Shown: one piece after another, positions 35,551 through 43,439 of the stretch
Numbering within the stretch: the stretch's first letter is position 1
Layout of the letters: each line of letters starts with the position of its first letter
Source: Arthrobacter liuii
Lineage (GTDB): Bacteria; Actinomycetota; Actinomycetes; Actinomycetales; Micrococcaceae
Direction of reading: 5' to 3'
DNA length: 64,000 nucleotides
NCBI RefSeq assembly: GCF_014639275.1
Contig: NZ_BMFW01000006.1
Span: 1-64,000, forward strand
Notes under the pieces: generated by a model
What the model was told of the DNA's origin: nothing
The model's input: the letters and a program-made list of their open reading frames with translations, nothing else
Databases searched by the model: none
Position numbers and translations under genes: made by a program

Positions 35551-35769
35551 GTTGCACTCCCCTGCCGCGGGAGGGTTCAGCAATGAGACGTCGACAGTGA
35601 CGGTTTTGGATGGTTCCGAGCTGTTTTGATTTGGCTTAGCGTCGATTTCCACGACTTCACCACTTTGTTCAGATCGAGTAGTTAGCAGAGTCGCGGGAAG
35701 AGGCCACTCGCGGACGTGGATACGCAGATCCAGCAACGATCAGTAGAAGCTACAGAAATTATTGTCGAA

Positions 35770-35784
35770 GATACTTATAGTATC
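35770..35784. promoter_or_regulatory. Palindromic operator GATACT-TAT-AGTATC
   Basis: A perfect dyad with 6-bp arms and a 3-bp centre in an AT-rich patch between the divergent sigma-like gene and the ArsR-like gene, 52 bp before the latter's start. The spacing fits an operator for the ArsR-like protein acting on both genes. Confidence 0.5.
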
Positions 35785-35835
35785 GTCAAGGGTGCGGTTC
35801 TTACTTTTTCGTCGACCTTCGGGAAGAATGTGGCT

Positions 35836-36159
35836 ATGCCACGGATTACCCAGCCACACGACGCCGCCTGGTCGGCCGACGTTGAGGCTGCCGTCGCTAC
35901 TTTTGGCAACCGGTCGCGGAACGAAATTCTCCGTTTCCTTACGGCGAATGGACCGGCCACGCGCGGCGACATTGTCGCCGCCGTCAGCGCCGGCGAACCG
36001 AGTGTAGCCAAGCACCTCACGGCCCTGGAGGACGCGGGCGTGGTGATAGTCGACGTCGAACCTGGGCGCCGGCACGGGCGCTCGCCCCGGTACTCTGCCA
36101 ACGCAGCCCGAATAAAGGAACTGCTCGACGCGCACCTAGGCTACCTGCTCGAGAAGTAG
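35836..36159 (+). CDS. ArsR-like winged-helix regulator
   Basis: A 107-residue protein from ATG 35836, preceded by GGGAAG. The domain is complete: NRSRNEILRFLTANG, GDIVAAVSAGEPSVAKHLTALEDAGVV, then a wing with RRHGRSPRYSANAARI. No metal-binding Cys motif is present, so it is probably not a metal sensor. It is divergent from the sigma-like gene with a palindrome between them, suggesting local autoregulation. Confidence 0.75.
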   Translation: MPRITQPHDAAWSADVEAAVATFGNRSRNEILRFLTANGPATRGDIVAAVSAGEPSVAKHLTALEDAGVVIVDVEPGRRHGRSPRYSANAARIKELLDAHLGYLLEK

Positions 36160-36195
36160 CGGCAACGTTTGCGACGGCGGTAGCGCCTGTTCGAT

Positions 36196-36693
36196 CTACT
36201 CCGCTGCTTCACGCGCGTCTGACGATGAACCCGCCGCTGCTTGCTCACCTTCCGGCCGCCGGCTGATGTCCCTGTTCAAATACTCGGTGATGACACGAAG
36301 CGTCTCCGGGGACACATCACCAAGAGTCCTGGCCGCAAACGTCTTCACACGAGCTGCGCGCAGGGACTTCACAAACTCAAGCTGTGAATCAATGCGCTCG
36401 GGCAGGTCAGCGGCGTCGTCTCCCTGCAGATACCCAGGGTCGACATTGAAGATTTCACACAGACCTCCCAGCAACGCCGGGTCACTGACGAGTCTCCCCG
36501 TGCCGTCCTTCATGTAGAACCAGCGGGCTCTGGAAAGCTTGATTCCCCTGCTCTGCAGCTTCTGCTGAACCTCACGGAACGTGACCGGCTGACCTCGCTC
36601 GGCAACCACAACATCAAGCAGAAGGTTCAGGCGTCGCGCCAACTCTGCCTGTGGCGACAATTCAGCATTGAACGCCTCTTGGTCAGAAGACAA
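36196..36693 (-). CDS. EspR-like XRE-family transcriptional regulator
   Basis: A 165-residue protein. TTG 36693 is chosen because an AGGAGGGAGG site sits at the right distance; longer starts lack one. The N-terminal HTH (LARRLNLLLDVVVAERGQPVTFREVQQKL, recognition helix near LSRARWFYMKDG) and the helical C-terminal half (ICEIFNVDPGYL-like, then LEFVKSLRAARVKTFAARTLG) match the layout of mycobacterial EspR, a dimeric nucleoid-type regulator. Its upstream region contains an 18-bp palindrome whose 14-bp core recurs before the DUF2236-ImmA/IrrE-MAB_1171c operon. It probably controls both and may be the peptidase's target. Confidence 0.72.
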   Translation of the reverse strand: MSSDQEAFNAELSPQAELARRLNLLLDVVVAERGQPVTFREVQQKLQSRGIKLSRARWFYMKDGTGRLVSDPALLGGLCEIFNVDPGYLQGDDAADLPERIDSQLEFVKSLRAARVKTFAARTLGDVSPETLRVITEYLNRDISRRPEGEQAAAGSSSDAREAAE

Positions 36694-36818
36694 GACCCGC
36701 CTCCCTCCTGGTGCAATGGTTACGCCAACTCTGGTGCCCAGTATTCCTCTGGCGACCGCCGCCTGCAATAACACCTGCCGGACGCTTCCATCGCCCTATG
36801 GATGAGCGTATCGTTCTC

Positions 36819-36836
36819 CTGTAGACCCGTCTACAG
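36819..36836. promoter_or_regulatory. Palindromic operator, copy 2 (CTGTAGACCCGTCTACAG)
   Basis: Arms of 8 bp flank a CC centre. The core GTAGACCCGTCTAC (36821-36834) is identical to the site at 5661-5674. It lies between the EspR-like gene (126 bp away, minus strand) and the small HTH gene at 36899 (plus strand), a typical place for autoregulation. Confidence 0.6.
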
Positions 36837-36898
36837 CTAGTCCAGCCCTCCCCAAAACGCTATTCGGTGGTGGTCTCCCCTTGGTAGAAGACATCTTG

Positions 36899-37138
36899 AT
36901 GAACCGGACGCGAAGCCGACTCCTTAGCTTCCTGGTCGCGCATGGCCCAGCCTCTTGCGGGGAAGTCTCCCGTGCCCTGGGACTGTCGCAGTCGACCGTC
37001 CGTCGCCAGATGGCCCTGCTGCGCGGCGCAGGCGTTGTCAGGTCGGAGGCGGGAACATTTACCGCTCAAGTGGACCAGGTTGAGCGGCAGTTTCGGGAGT
37101 TATCCGCCAAGTTCCAATGTCCAGCTACCGAGATCTGA
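36899..37138 (+). CDS. Small winged-helix regulator
   Basis: A 79-residue protein. ATG 36899 is preferred; TTG 36881 is in frame. The fold is an ArsR/MarR-type winged helix (RSRLLSFLVAHGPASCGEV, ALGLSQSTVRRQMALLRGAGVV) with a short tail. It is divergent from the EspR-like gene across the shared palindrome. Two perfect palindromes lie just after its stop. Confidence 0.65.
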   Translation: MNRTRSRLLSFLVAHGPASCGEVSRALGLSQSTVRRQMALLRGAGVVRSEAGTFTAQVDQVERQFRELSAKFQCPATEI

Positions 37139-37647
37139 TACCCACCCACTGAAGCTTCAGACATATCGATATGGGGGTCCCACTCAAGCGTGTGGCCTCC
37201 TCGTGAACAGAAACCGGCCCAGCCATGTCCTGCCGATATTTTGCGAATTGTCTTGTAACTTCAGATGGGTGTACGTGTCCGCAATGCGGTGGAATATAGG
37301 AATTGGAGTCGCAAGCACCTCCTATCTTGGCGCCCATCGTGGAGCAGCCCACCGCGATCACCAGTTCCGAAACCCGATTCCGCCCCTTCTTACTACCGAC
37401 AGTAAACGCGACCTTCAGCCCCAAAATCAGCCGGGGGTATCCCGCACGCCTCTATACAATTCCCGCCTCTGAACGAGAGGGCGGAAATCATAGCCGACGC
37501 CGGGAACGTTATTTACTACCGACGGCCAGAGGACCGGTGCGTCGAGCGATGGATCCTTGCTTCAAGGACGAGAAACTGACGCTGTTGGTCACTGTTAGGC
37601 CTTTCGACCTCAGAACCTTGCCTTAGCAGACATGTAGAACTTCACCT
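37139..37647. other. Non-coding stretch with two abutting palindromes
   Basis: A region of about 500 bp without a convincing gene. Frames on either strand reach 99-107 codons, but neither has a ribosome-binding site or protein-like composition. CTGAAGCTTCAG (37149-37160) and CATATCGATATG (37162-37173), both perfect 12-bp palindromes, stand one base apart just after the small HTH gene. They could be protein-binding sites. Confidence 0.5.
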
Positions 37648-37684
37648 GCGGACGGCCCCAACGTGTCGCGCCGGGGCTGTCTGC
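37648..37684 (-). terminator. Hairpin after the 37689 gene
   Basis: GCGGACGGCCCC (from 37648) pairs with GGGGCTGTCTGC (to 37684) with two G-U pairs. It starts right after the stop codon of the minus-strand gene. Confidence 0.55.
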
Positions 37685-37688
37685 CCAG

Positions 37689-38579
37689 TTACGTGGCATC
37701 GAACGCCAACTCGTCCGGCTCGAGTGGTGGCAGTTCGTGCCTATGGCCGTTGGAATCCAAACCGACAACGTAGTGCCGCTTCTGGGGCTCCAGCACTAAA
37801 GACGACGGGTAATTCACGTCCGGCCCGAAGCCCCTCAGACGCCACTCCCCCTTCTTGTCACCGCTTTCCAAGAGCGTCCCCATGATCTTGACAGTCTGGG
37901 TGATCTGCACTCCAACTTCTCCGTCGATATCCGTCCACCACGCAGCTGATGCGCCGACCTGGTGCTCCCTGCGGTCGTGTCGAATTACCGAGATCCACTG
38001 ACTGATGCGGGCCCCAACGAGCAAGAATCCCCCGCCCACATTAGCCGTGCTGTCAATGCCGTGTAGTCGCACCCGGCGGAGAGGCCCCGAGAGCGTCCCG
38101 TCCATAAATCGCCGCAGAATAGCCGGACTCGACACAGTCACAGGGTGCTGACTGGTATTCGTAAAGGCAACGCGGATCACAGCAAAAAGCCATTGGTCGT
38201 CATCTCTCGTTTCAAAGAATACGTGGCCAGGCTTGACTTGTTGATAAGTCTCCTCATCCCAAGATGCACCCACTGCAAACCCGTAAGGTCGAGGGCTTCC
38301 GTTTTCGTCGGTATCACTAAAGGAGGTGGTAACCACAGGCCCTCTGGCTTCCATGCGGGAACGGATAGCCTCCGCGGCCATGAGTAGTGAGTGTTTCGCT
38401 TGTTGCCGGGTTAGTTCAAGAGCATCGTTTGCCGACCTCACAGCAGCTTCGCTTGCATCGGCTGACCGTTTGGCCTCCCCCGCGGACTTTCGAGTCTCTA
38501 TGGACTGCCAGGCAATCACACATGCTGAAGCTGTGGTCGCCATTGCCGCGATCATTGTCCAAAAAACTGACGGTTCCAA
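37689..38579 (-). CDS. Membrane-anchored coiled-coil protein, unknown
   Basis: A 296-residue protein. An N-terminal membrane helix (residues 5-25, FWTMIAAMATTASACVIAW) is followed by a coiled coil (TRKSAGEAKRSADASEAAV to about residue 75) and a beta-rich soluble domain of about 200 residues (VTTSFSDTDENGS, FAVIRVAFTNTSQHPVTV). This 'anchor, coiled coil, beta domain' layout is common among uncharacterised element cargo. No enzyme motif was seen. A hairpin terminator follows. Confidence 0.6.
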   Translation of the reverse strand: MEPSVFWTMIAAMATTASACVIAWQSIETRKSAGEAKRSADASEAAVRSANDALELTRQQAKHSLLMAAEAIRSRMEARGPVVTTSFSDTDENGSPRPYGFAVGASWDEETYQQVKPGHVFFETRDDDQWLFAVIRVAFTNTSQHPVTVSSPAILRRFMDGTLSGPLRRVRLHGIDSTANVGGGFLLVGARISQWISVIRHDRREHQVGASAAWWTDIDGEVGVQITQTVKIMGTLLESGDKKGEWRLRGFGPDVNYPSSLVLEPQKRHYVVGLDSNGHRHELPPLEPDELAFDAT

Positions 38580-38658
38580 CCCGACGCCCCCATACCTCGC
38601 TACTACTCAGAAATTGCCAGGTTCGATGCTAGCCGCCCTTGCATGTAAGGATGGCCGC

Positions 38659-38889
38659 GTGAAGATCATCGTTCTCCTGTCCATCGCAGTTGTTGCCGTC
38701 GTCCTTACCGTTCTCGGCATCATATGGAGTAGCCCACATAGCATCCGTTTAGACCCGGAAAACGAGGGCCTGATCATCATGGAGACACCCGATACGCCAT
38801 GGCAGGCGCAGCGTGGGAAGATCCTGGGCATTGGAGGCGCAGCGCTAGGGTTTGTAGCCACCATGATCGCTCTTTTCACTGAGAGCTAA
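38659..38889 (+). CDS. Small membrane protein
   Basis: A 76-residue protein from GTG 38659 (an ATG 11 codons upstream is possible) with two membrane helices (IIVLLSIAVVAVVLTVLGII, and ILGIGGAALGFVATMIALF) joined by a polar loop. It is divergent from the 37689 gene. The function is unknown. Confidence 0.5.
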   Translation: MKIIVLLSIAVVAVVLTVLGIIWSSPHSIRLDPENEGLIIMETPDTPWQAQRGKILGIGGAALGFVATMIALFTES

Positions 38890-38922
38890 GGTGACGGCTT
38901 GGCCGCTGCCGGGCACTTCCGA

Positions 38923-39720
38923 TTACGTCTCCCGTCGGAACCGAACTTCGCCTAGCGTTCTGGGGACTGGGACCCCAGCCGTCTCCCTTACATCCATCCA
39001 CTCCTTGACTCGAAGGTCCTCGTTCTCCTCCGACATGAGATAAACGTACTGCGTTGATCCAAAGACCATCGGCCCCTGGATTCCTTCCCTCAGCGCGGTC
39101 CTTACCCGCTCCACGCCGTCATCTTCCAGCAAGTTAAGGAAGGCGACATCCAGGTTGAAGATGTCTAGCGTGTAGCGAGCGGAAAACCGTAGTAGCCCTC
39201 CCCGTGGATAAAAACAACGCAAGTCTGCGGCCATCTTCTGCCCCTCCACGGGCCGCGGCGGCGTTTGAAGCATTTTTCCGTCGTGACTTATATGCCAGTC
39301 CACCAGAGACACCATTCCATCCAGTACCACAGCATCGAGCTTTTCATCGAAATGCTCGCAGGCGTCCCGGACATCCTTCGCAAGGAACAGAGGCCAGCTG
39401 TCATCAACCCGTAAAAGCTCACGCAACCGACTACCGCGGTAGTCAGCGTGTTGCTGCCGGCTCTCCTTCGTGGCCCTGGGGTGTTGGCGCACTGGCCCGG
39501 GTTGCAGTATCCGTTGTACGACGATGGCGGCAAAGAGGGCTGCTTGAAGGTCCCCCCAAACCATGGTGTCGTTGCTGGGGGTCCCCTCGGCCATGGCTCT
39601 AGTCCAGGCTCTCTTGATGTAGCGGCTGCCGAGTTCAGCCTGCCGTTGTATCTCCACGAGGAAGGCATCAAGCCATAAGGCCTCAGTTGTTTCAGGTGTG
39701 CCACCCGAAAGTGACCGCAT
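38923..39720 (-). CDS. Hypothetical protein
   Basis: A 265-residue soluble protein. ATG 39720 (MRSLSGGTPETTEALWLD) is preferred because residues before it look non-coding, although the frame extends to 39855. A helical N-terminal half (WLDAFLVEIQRQAELGSRYIK) precedes a mixed C-terminal half with acidic stretches. No family was recognised and no partner gene is evident. Confidence 0.55.
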   Translation of the reverse strand: MRSLSGGTPETTEALWLDAFLVEIQRQAELGSRYIKRAWTRAMAEGTPSNDTMVWGDLQAALFAAIVVQRILQPGPVRQHPRATKESRQQHADYRGSRLRELLRVDDSWPLFLAKDVRDACEHFDEKLDAVVLDGMVSLVDWHISHDGKMLQTPPRPVEGQKMAADLRCFYPRGGLLRFSARYTLDIFNLDVAFLNLLEDDGVERVRTALREGIQGPMVFGSTQYVYLMSEENEDLRVKEWMDVRETAGVPVPRTLGEVRFRRET

Positions 39721-39871
39721 GAAGATTTCGGTTGTGGCCAAGTTGGCAATACCTCTTTCCGGTGGGTAAGCGGTGGATTTCCCCGTCGCGCAGGGGCTGG
39801 GATCCCTAATTTTCGACGGCTGCCGATCTGGCGGGCCCATCGCCCTTAGAACCATCGGTTAGCAGACCGCT

Positions 39872-40300
39872 CTACTTGTCCATCTTGTCCATGTGTTGAG
39901 GGCAGTAGGCGCCCACCGCGGCACCATGCACGGCCACGAGCTGTTTGACTGTGTAGGCAACGCCACCGGCTTTCAGAATGAAGCTATTGATGTCGGACCC
40001 CATGGCGCCGCCGTCGTACATTTTGCAGAAGCCCTGACCGATGTCCACCAGATCGTTGTCTACTCCGGTATTACGCAGAGCCGGCTCCGACTTATAGATG
40101 GCGTTGAGGTAGATCTCCTTCACCTGATCCTCCCGGCTTGGAGCCTTTGTTGCTGCTACGGCAGCCGCAGCCGGCGTGGCGCTCACGGAAGGGCTCGCGG
40201 CCGACGCTGTGCTCGTTTGCGGTGTCGCCGCTGTCTGAGCTGCGGAGCAGCCCGTCAGCAGCAGGGCGGGCAGCGCAAGAAGCGCCAAGGCCTTATTCAT
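39872..40300 (-). CDS. DUF732-like secreted lipoprotein
   Basis: A 142-residue protein from ATG 40300, with GGGGGAA upstream. The lipobox is LLTGCS at about residues 14-19, followed by an Ala/Thr/Ser linker and a DUF732-type domain with paired Cys (GQGFCKMYDGG and GAYCPQHM). DUF732 proteins are secreted actinobacterial proteins of unknown role. The protein encoded at 3212-3508 has a similar Cys layout. Confidence 0.7.
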   Translation of the reverse strand: MNKALALLALPALLLTGCSAAQTAATPQTSTASAASPSVSATPAAAAVAATKAPSREDQVKEIYLNAIYKSEPALRNTGVDNDLVDIGQGFCKMYDGGAMGSDINSFILKAGGVAYTVKQLVAVHGAAVGAYCPQHMDKMDK

Positions 40301-40483
40301 GTCTGTTCCCCCAAGTGAATGCGATTCGGGCCCCCGTGGCCGACGTCGTTTCATGAGTATGGCCCACGTCGTCCGCGGCGTCCATGATGTTGTCCGGACC
40401 ATTGCCATGGGGAAAACTGGGGAGGCGCGACCAAAGCTAGGGAATGACCGCTTCCCACCGTCCTCCCCTGTAGCTTTCGGTCC

Positions 40484-40699
40484 ATGGCAGACAGCAGCGA
40501 GCGTAGGGTCGGTGACGCAACAGTGAATCAGGTAGCGGAGTACCTCGGACACCACCCCGAAACCATCCGGATCATGGCCCGGTCCGGCGACTTCCCTAAC
40601 GCGTATAAGGCGGGGCGCGGCCGGCCGAACTCCCCGCTGCGGATCCCTTGGTCCGACGTTGACCGATACCGATCCTTGCAGCCCAGAGCCAGCAGCTAA
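40484..40699 (+). CDS. Small HTH_17 (excisionase-type) DNA-binding protein
   Basis: A 71-residue protein. Nearly all of it is one winged-helix domain: TVNQVAEYLGHHPETIRIMARSGDFPNAYK, then SPLRIPWSDVDRYRSL. Such proteins act as excisionases or small activators. It is followed 60 bp later by the DUF6283-like gene and is one of three such HTH genes on the element. Confidence 0.7.
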   Translation: MADSSERRVGDATVNQVAEYLGHHPETIRIMARSGDFPNAYKAGRGRPNSPLRIPWSDVDRYRSLQPRASS

Positions 40700-40761
40700 A
40701 TCATTTCCGGAAACGGAAAGCCGGAACCCGTGAACACGCTCGCGGGACCAAAGTGGTGCCT

Positions 40762-41793
40762 ATGACACCCAAGCCTGAAGCCAAAGACTTTACTGGAACC
40801 CACCTTGCGGACCGCGAACGGACCCCGGCGGGCAAGGCCACCTGCCAGGAATGCCCGTTCAAGGAGAGCAACCGGGACCGTGAGAACGTCTTCGACCACT
40901 ACCCGAATGAAAATCTGACTCGCTACTGGCGCGAGGTCTCCCAGGACGGGGACTTCTTCACCTGCCACATGTTCGGCGTCGACGCCTACGCCTTTGACGA
41001 CTCTGCTAAGGCCCAGGGATTCAAAGCTCCGGTAAACATCGGTCACGCCAGGGAATGCGCCGGTACAGTCGCCATGCTCCGCCGCGAGCTCGACATCCTC
41101 AAGGGCTACGACACCTTGGCCGAGTACAAGAAGGCCCGCCCCACTGGCATAAGCGAGAAGACCTACCGTCGCCTGCAGGAACGCATCAGCGGTAAAGCGC
41201 AGCCTGCCCTGAACTTCTCCGACTTCGTGAAGCCCGACGACGTTATCCACCCGGAGGACTGGATCGACACCTCATCGGAACAGCGGATATTCAGCAAGGA
41301 TGTCGCAGCAGACCTGCTGAACGTCATGGCCGTCCTGTTTCCGGAGACAAACGCCTGTGACTGCCCCACCTGCCGAAACCATGGCCAGGTGCACCTGATG
41401 AAGGATCTCACGACCGCCGGCGGCGAGACTGTGGAAGTAGATGCTGCCATGTTCCCGCTGCTCAACGCGCTTGCGCGGGCAGGCATCGAAACAACGGAAT
41501 CATGCGTCAACCTCGCAGAGGCGGTGCAGGCGCTGGCCCCAGGAGAAATAGGATCCCTGACCAACATGGCCGCCGGCAAAATCAACTACAGGCCAATCAT
41601 GCTTCGCCGGGAGCCCTTTATCCGGCTCAGCAACGAGACGCCCGCGGCCCAGGCTTTCCTCTTGGCAGCGGGACAGACTCCGGGCGTCACCGTGGAGACG
41701 GACGGTAAGCTCTCACAGCTGATCTACCGCAAGAAGGCAGAGGGGAGACTGCTGCGCATCGCCCAGGTCATCGGCGCTGCAGCCCGCCGGTAG
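40762..41793 (+). CDS. Cys-rich N-domain protein, DUF6283-like
   Basis: A 343-residue protein from ATG 40762. The first 110 residues carry a likely metal-binding pattern (CQECPFKES, then FFTCHMFG, then HARECAG), as in the DUF6283 group. A middle CDCPTCRNHG is a second Cys cluster. The C-terminal half (NALARAGIETTESCVNLAEAV, then TNMAAGKINYRPIML) resembles phage-type proteins of unknown role. It precedes the DUF2617 gene by 5 bp, so the two are probably cotranscribed. Confidence 0.55.
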   Translation: MTPKPEAKDFTGTHLADRERTPAGKATCQECPFKESNRDRENVFDHYPNENLTRYWREVSQDGDFFTCHMFGVDAYAFDDSAKAQGFKAPVNIGHARECAGTVAMLRRELDILKGYDTLAEYKKARPTGISEKTYRRLQERISGKAQPALNFSDFVKPDDVIHPEDWIDTSSEQRIFSKDVAADLLNVMAVLFPETNACDCPTCRNHGQVHLMKDLTTAGGETVEVDAAMFPLLNALARAGIETTESCVNLAEAVQALAPGEIGSLTNMAAGKINYRPIMLRREPFIRLSNETPAAQAFLLAAGQTPGVTVETDGKLSQLIYRKKAEGRLLRIAQVIGAAARR

Positions 41794-41798
41794 CCACC

Positions 41799-42278
41799 AT
41801 GCACATCACAGATGCCCCCTTTGTGGACACCTCAGCCGCGGACCTGACACACCAGCTCGGCCTAGGGCAAATCCCCGCCTTAGCCTCGCTCACCGTCGGC
41901 GCCGTTGACCTATACGTGTTGGGTGCATCCCATCAGGTGCGTGTAGGGGACTGGAGCGAAACGGTAGCCTGCCTGCCAGGCCGCTCCAGCCACCTGCCCG
42001 CAGTCATCACATCGCCCGGCTACACGTTCACCGCCAAGGTCCACACCTACGGCAGGGAAGGGCTCACCGCCCGCGTTCGGGAGCTCAAGGCGCACGTGCA
42101 AGGGCACCCCAACGGCCTTGTCGTCGTGTTCCAAGGCGATCCCCTGGCGCTCACTGCTATGACCACGACAGCGGATGCCGTGGGGATGCACTGGAACACC
42201 TGGCATGTTTACCCCCAGCACGGCCAAATAGTCACAACGGAGAGCTGGCTGGCTCCGCTTGAGAGTGGCATGGCTTGA
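41799..42278 (+). CDS. DUF2617-family protein
   Basis: A 159-residue protein with the DUF2617 pattern: FVDTSAADLTHQLGLG near the start, LYVLGASHQV and SETVACLPG. DUF2617 proteins are small soluble actinobacterial proteins of unknown function. It follows the Cys-rich gene closely and converges with the hicB-like gene, whose stop lies 4 bp away. Confidence 0.75.
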   Translation: MHITDAPFVDTSAADLTHQLGLGQIPALASLTVGAVDLYVLGASHQVRVGDWSETVACLPGRSSHLPAVITSPGYTFTAKVHTYGREGLTARVRELKAHVQGHPNGLVVVFQGDPLALTAMTTTADAVGMHWNTWHVYPQHGQIVTTESWLAPLESGMA

Positions 42279-42282
42279 ACGA

Positions 42283-42882
42283 TTAGCAGTACTGAATCAG
42301 CTCGTGGTCATGGGAGAGGCGGATGTCTGACTCCATCTGAAGTAACTTTTCGACAGGAGAATCCGGGCCAAGCCCGAGTTCATCAAGGGAAGGGCCCGTC
42401 ACTTCGACAGCTTCTCGGATGATCGCAACGCAGGAAAGGTGTTCAGTGATCGGACTGACTGACGCAACGTTCACCGGTTGCCGTGGGCTGGCGCTTTCGA
42501 TGGTCGCAGCAATCGTGTCTGACGGCAGTGCCGCAATGAAGATAACGTCGTCCAAGTCGTCCTTAGCCGCGTGATCTCGGAATTCTTTATTCGTCCTGAT
42601 CTCATGGAGGACCCGGTCAAGCACCGCTAGACGAGATTCGGCGCGGAAATCGTGACGAGCTCGGACAAAGTACTGCACGTCATCCACCGTCAACGTTTCT
42701 TCGATGTGGACATGAAATTCGCCGTCTTCGGAAAGACCTGCGGCAATGGCAATCTTCATGATCTCGGCCGGACTCGGGTCCTGATCGAACGCGGCGACAA
42801 TCCCCGGCAGCTGCGGGCTCGACAAAGAAACAGATTGGGTTTTGCCCCACCTAGTGATTATCATCTGGGCGGAATTTACCAC
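42283..42882 (-). CDS. HicB-like antitoxin candidate (large)
   Basis: A 199-residue protein whose start overlaps the hicA-like gene by 32 bp. The N-terminal 60 residues (QSVSLSSPQLPGIVAAFDQ, then AEIMKIAIAAGL) resemble the partial RNase-H fold of HicB antitoxins. The remaining 130 residues are unlike standard HicB and carry no clear HTH. Antitoxin function is inferred mainly from the partner gene and the toxin-first gene order. Confidence 0.5.
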   Translation of the reverse strand: MVNSAQMIITRWGKTQSVSLSSPQLPGIVAAFDQDPSPAEIMKIAIAAGLSEDGEFHVHIEETLTVDDVQYFVRARHDFRAESRLAVLDRVLHEIRTNKEFRDHAAKDDLDDVIFIAALPSDTIAATIESASPRQPVNVASVSPITEHLSCVAIIREAVEVTGPSLDELGLGPDSPVEKLLQMESDIRLSHDHELIQYC

Positions 42883-43117
42883 GGAGAACCTCCTTTGCCT
42901 GCTCGTCGCTCAACCCTACATCTTTACGCAGAATCTTCTTCACCAATCCTCCGGAAATCTCCTTGGACGAATGTCCGGAGAACGTCAGAGGTGGATACTT
43001 CTCATGTTCGAGTGTCTCATGGCTACCCTTGCCGTTACCAGTGGCTACGTAACCGAGCTTGTCGAGGAGGCGCCGGAGCTTCTTTACGTCCATGGACGGA
43101 TAGTCACTGCTTCCCAC
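42851..43117 (-). CDS. hicA: HicA-family mRNA interferase toxin
   Basis: An 88-residue protein. MDVKKLRRLLDKLGYVATG, then GKGSHETLEH with the conserved catalytic His in GSH and a C-terminal LVKKILRKDVGLSDEQ match HicA/YcfA, a small double-stranded-RNA-binding fold that cleaves mRNA. GTG 43117 is the longest start; ATG 43093 is an alternative. It precedes and overlaps its probable antitoxin gene. It may stabilise the element. Confidence 0.75.
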   Translation of the reverse strand: MGSSDYPSMDVKKLRRLLDKLGYVATGNGKGSHETLEHEKYPPLTFSGHSSKEISGGLVKKILRKDVGLSDEQAKEVLRGKFRPDDNH

Positions 43118-43382
43118 GCCACGTTTCCCCTGTCGCCCCTAGGGCTCCTGCCTGTCTTGGGCCCGGTGACAATCATATGCGGTGGGCCCGACAGTTCCTC
43201 GCTTCACCCACCGCTTACCCACCGGAAACAACAATTATCAACCGTGAGTGTTCATGACGATATGAGCTAGACCGCCTCAAATTCCGCTGAATCCCGCGGG
43301 CAACCATGAACATGCAATACCGTCCCAAACCGGCATCCTCTAATCCGCCGATAGCAGGCGGGTATTGCGAGCCGTCGAAGAA

Positions 43383-43413
43383 GATCAGGGGCATGCGTGT
43401 TCGGCCCCTGATC
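43383..43413 (-). terminator. Hairpin terminator after the HNH nuclease gene
   Basis: A perfect 10-bp stem GATCAGGGGC / GCCCCTGATC with an 11-base loop starts 27 bp past the stop codon at 43440. On the minus strand it is followed by TTCTTC. Confidence 0.7.
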
Positions 43414-43439
43414 GATTCACGCTCATCCCTTCCAGGGTG

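Noticed and set aside
37125..37626. ORFs of about 100 codons on both strands after the small HTH gene
   Set aside because: They overlap each other antisense, lack start signals and read like translated non-coding DNA.
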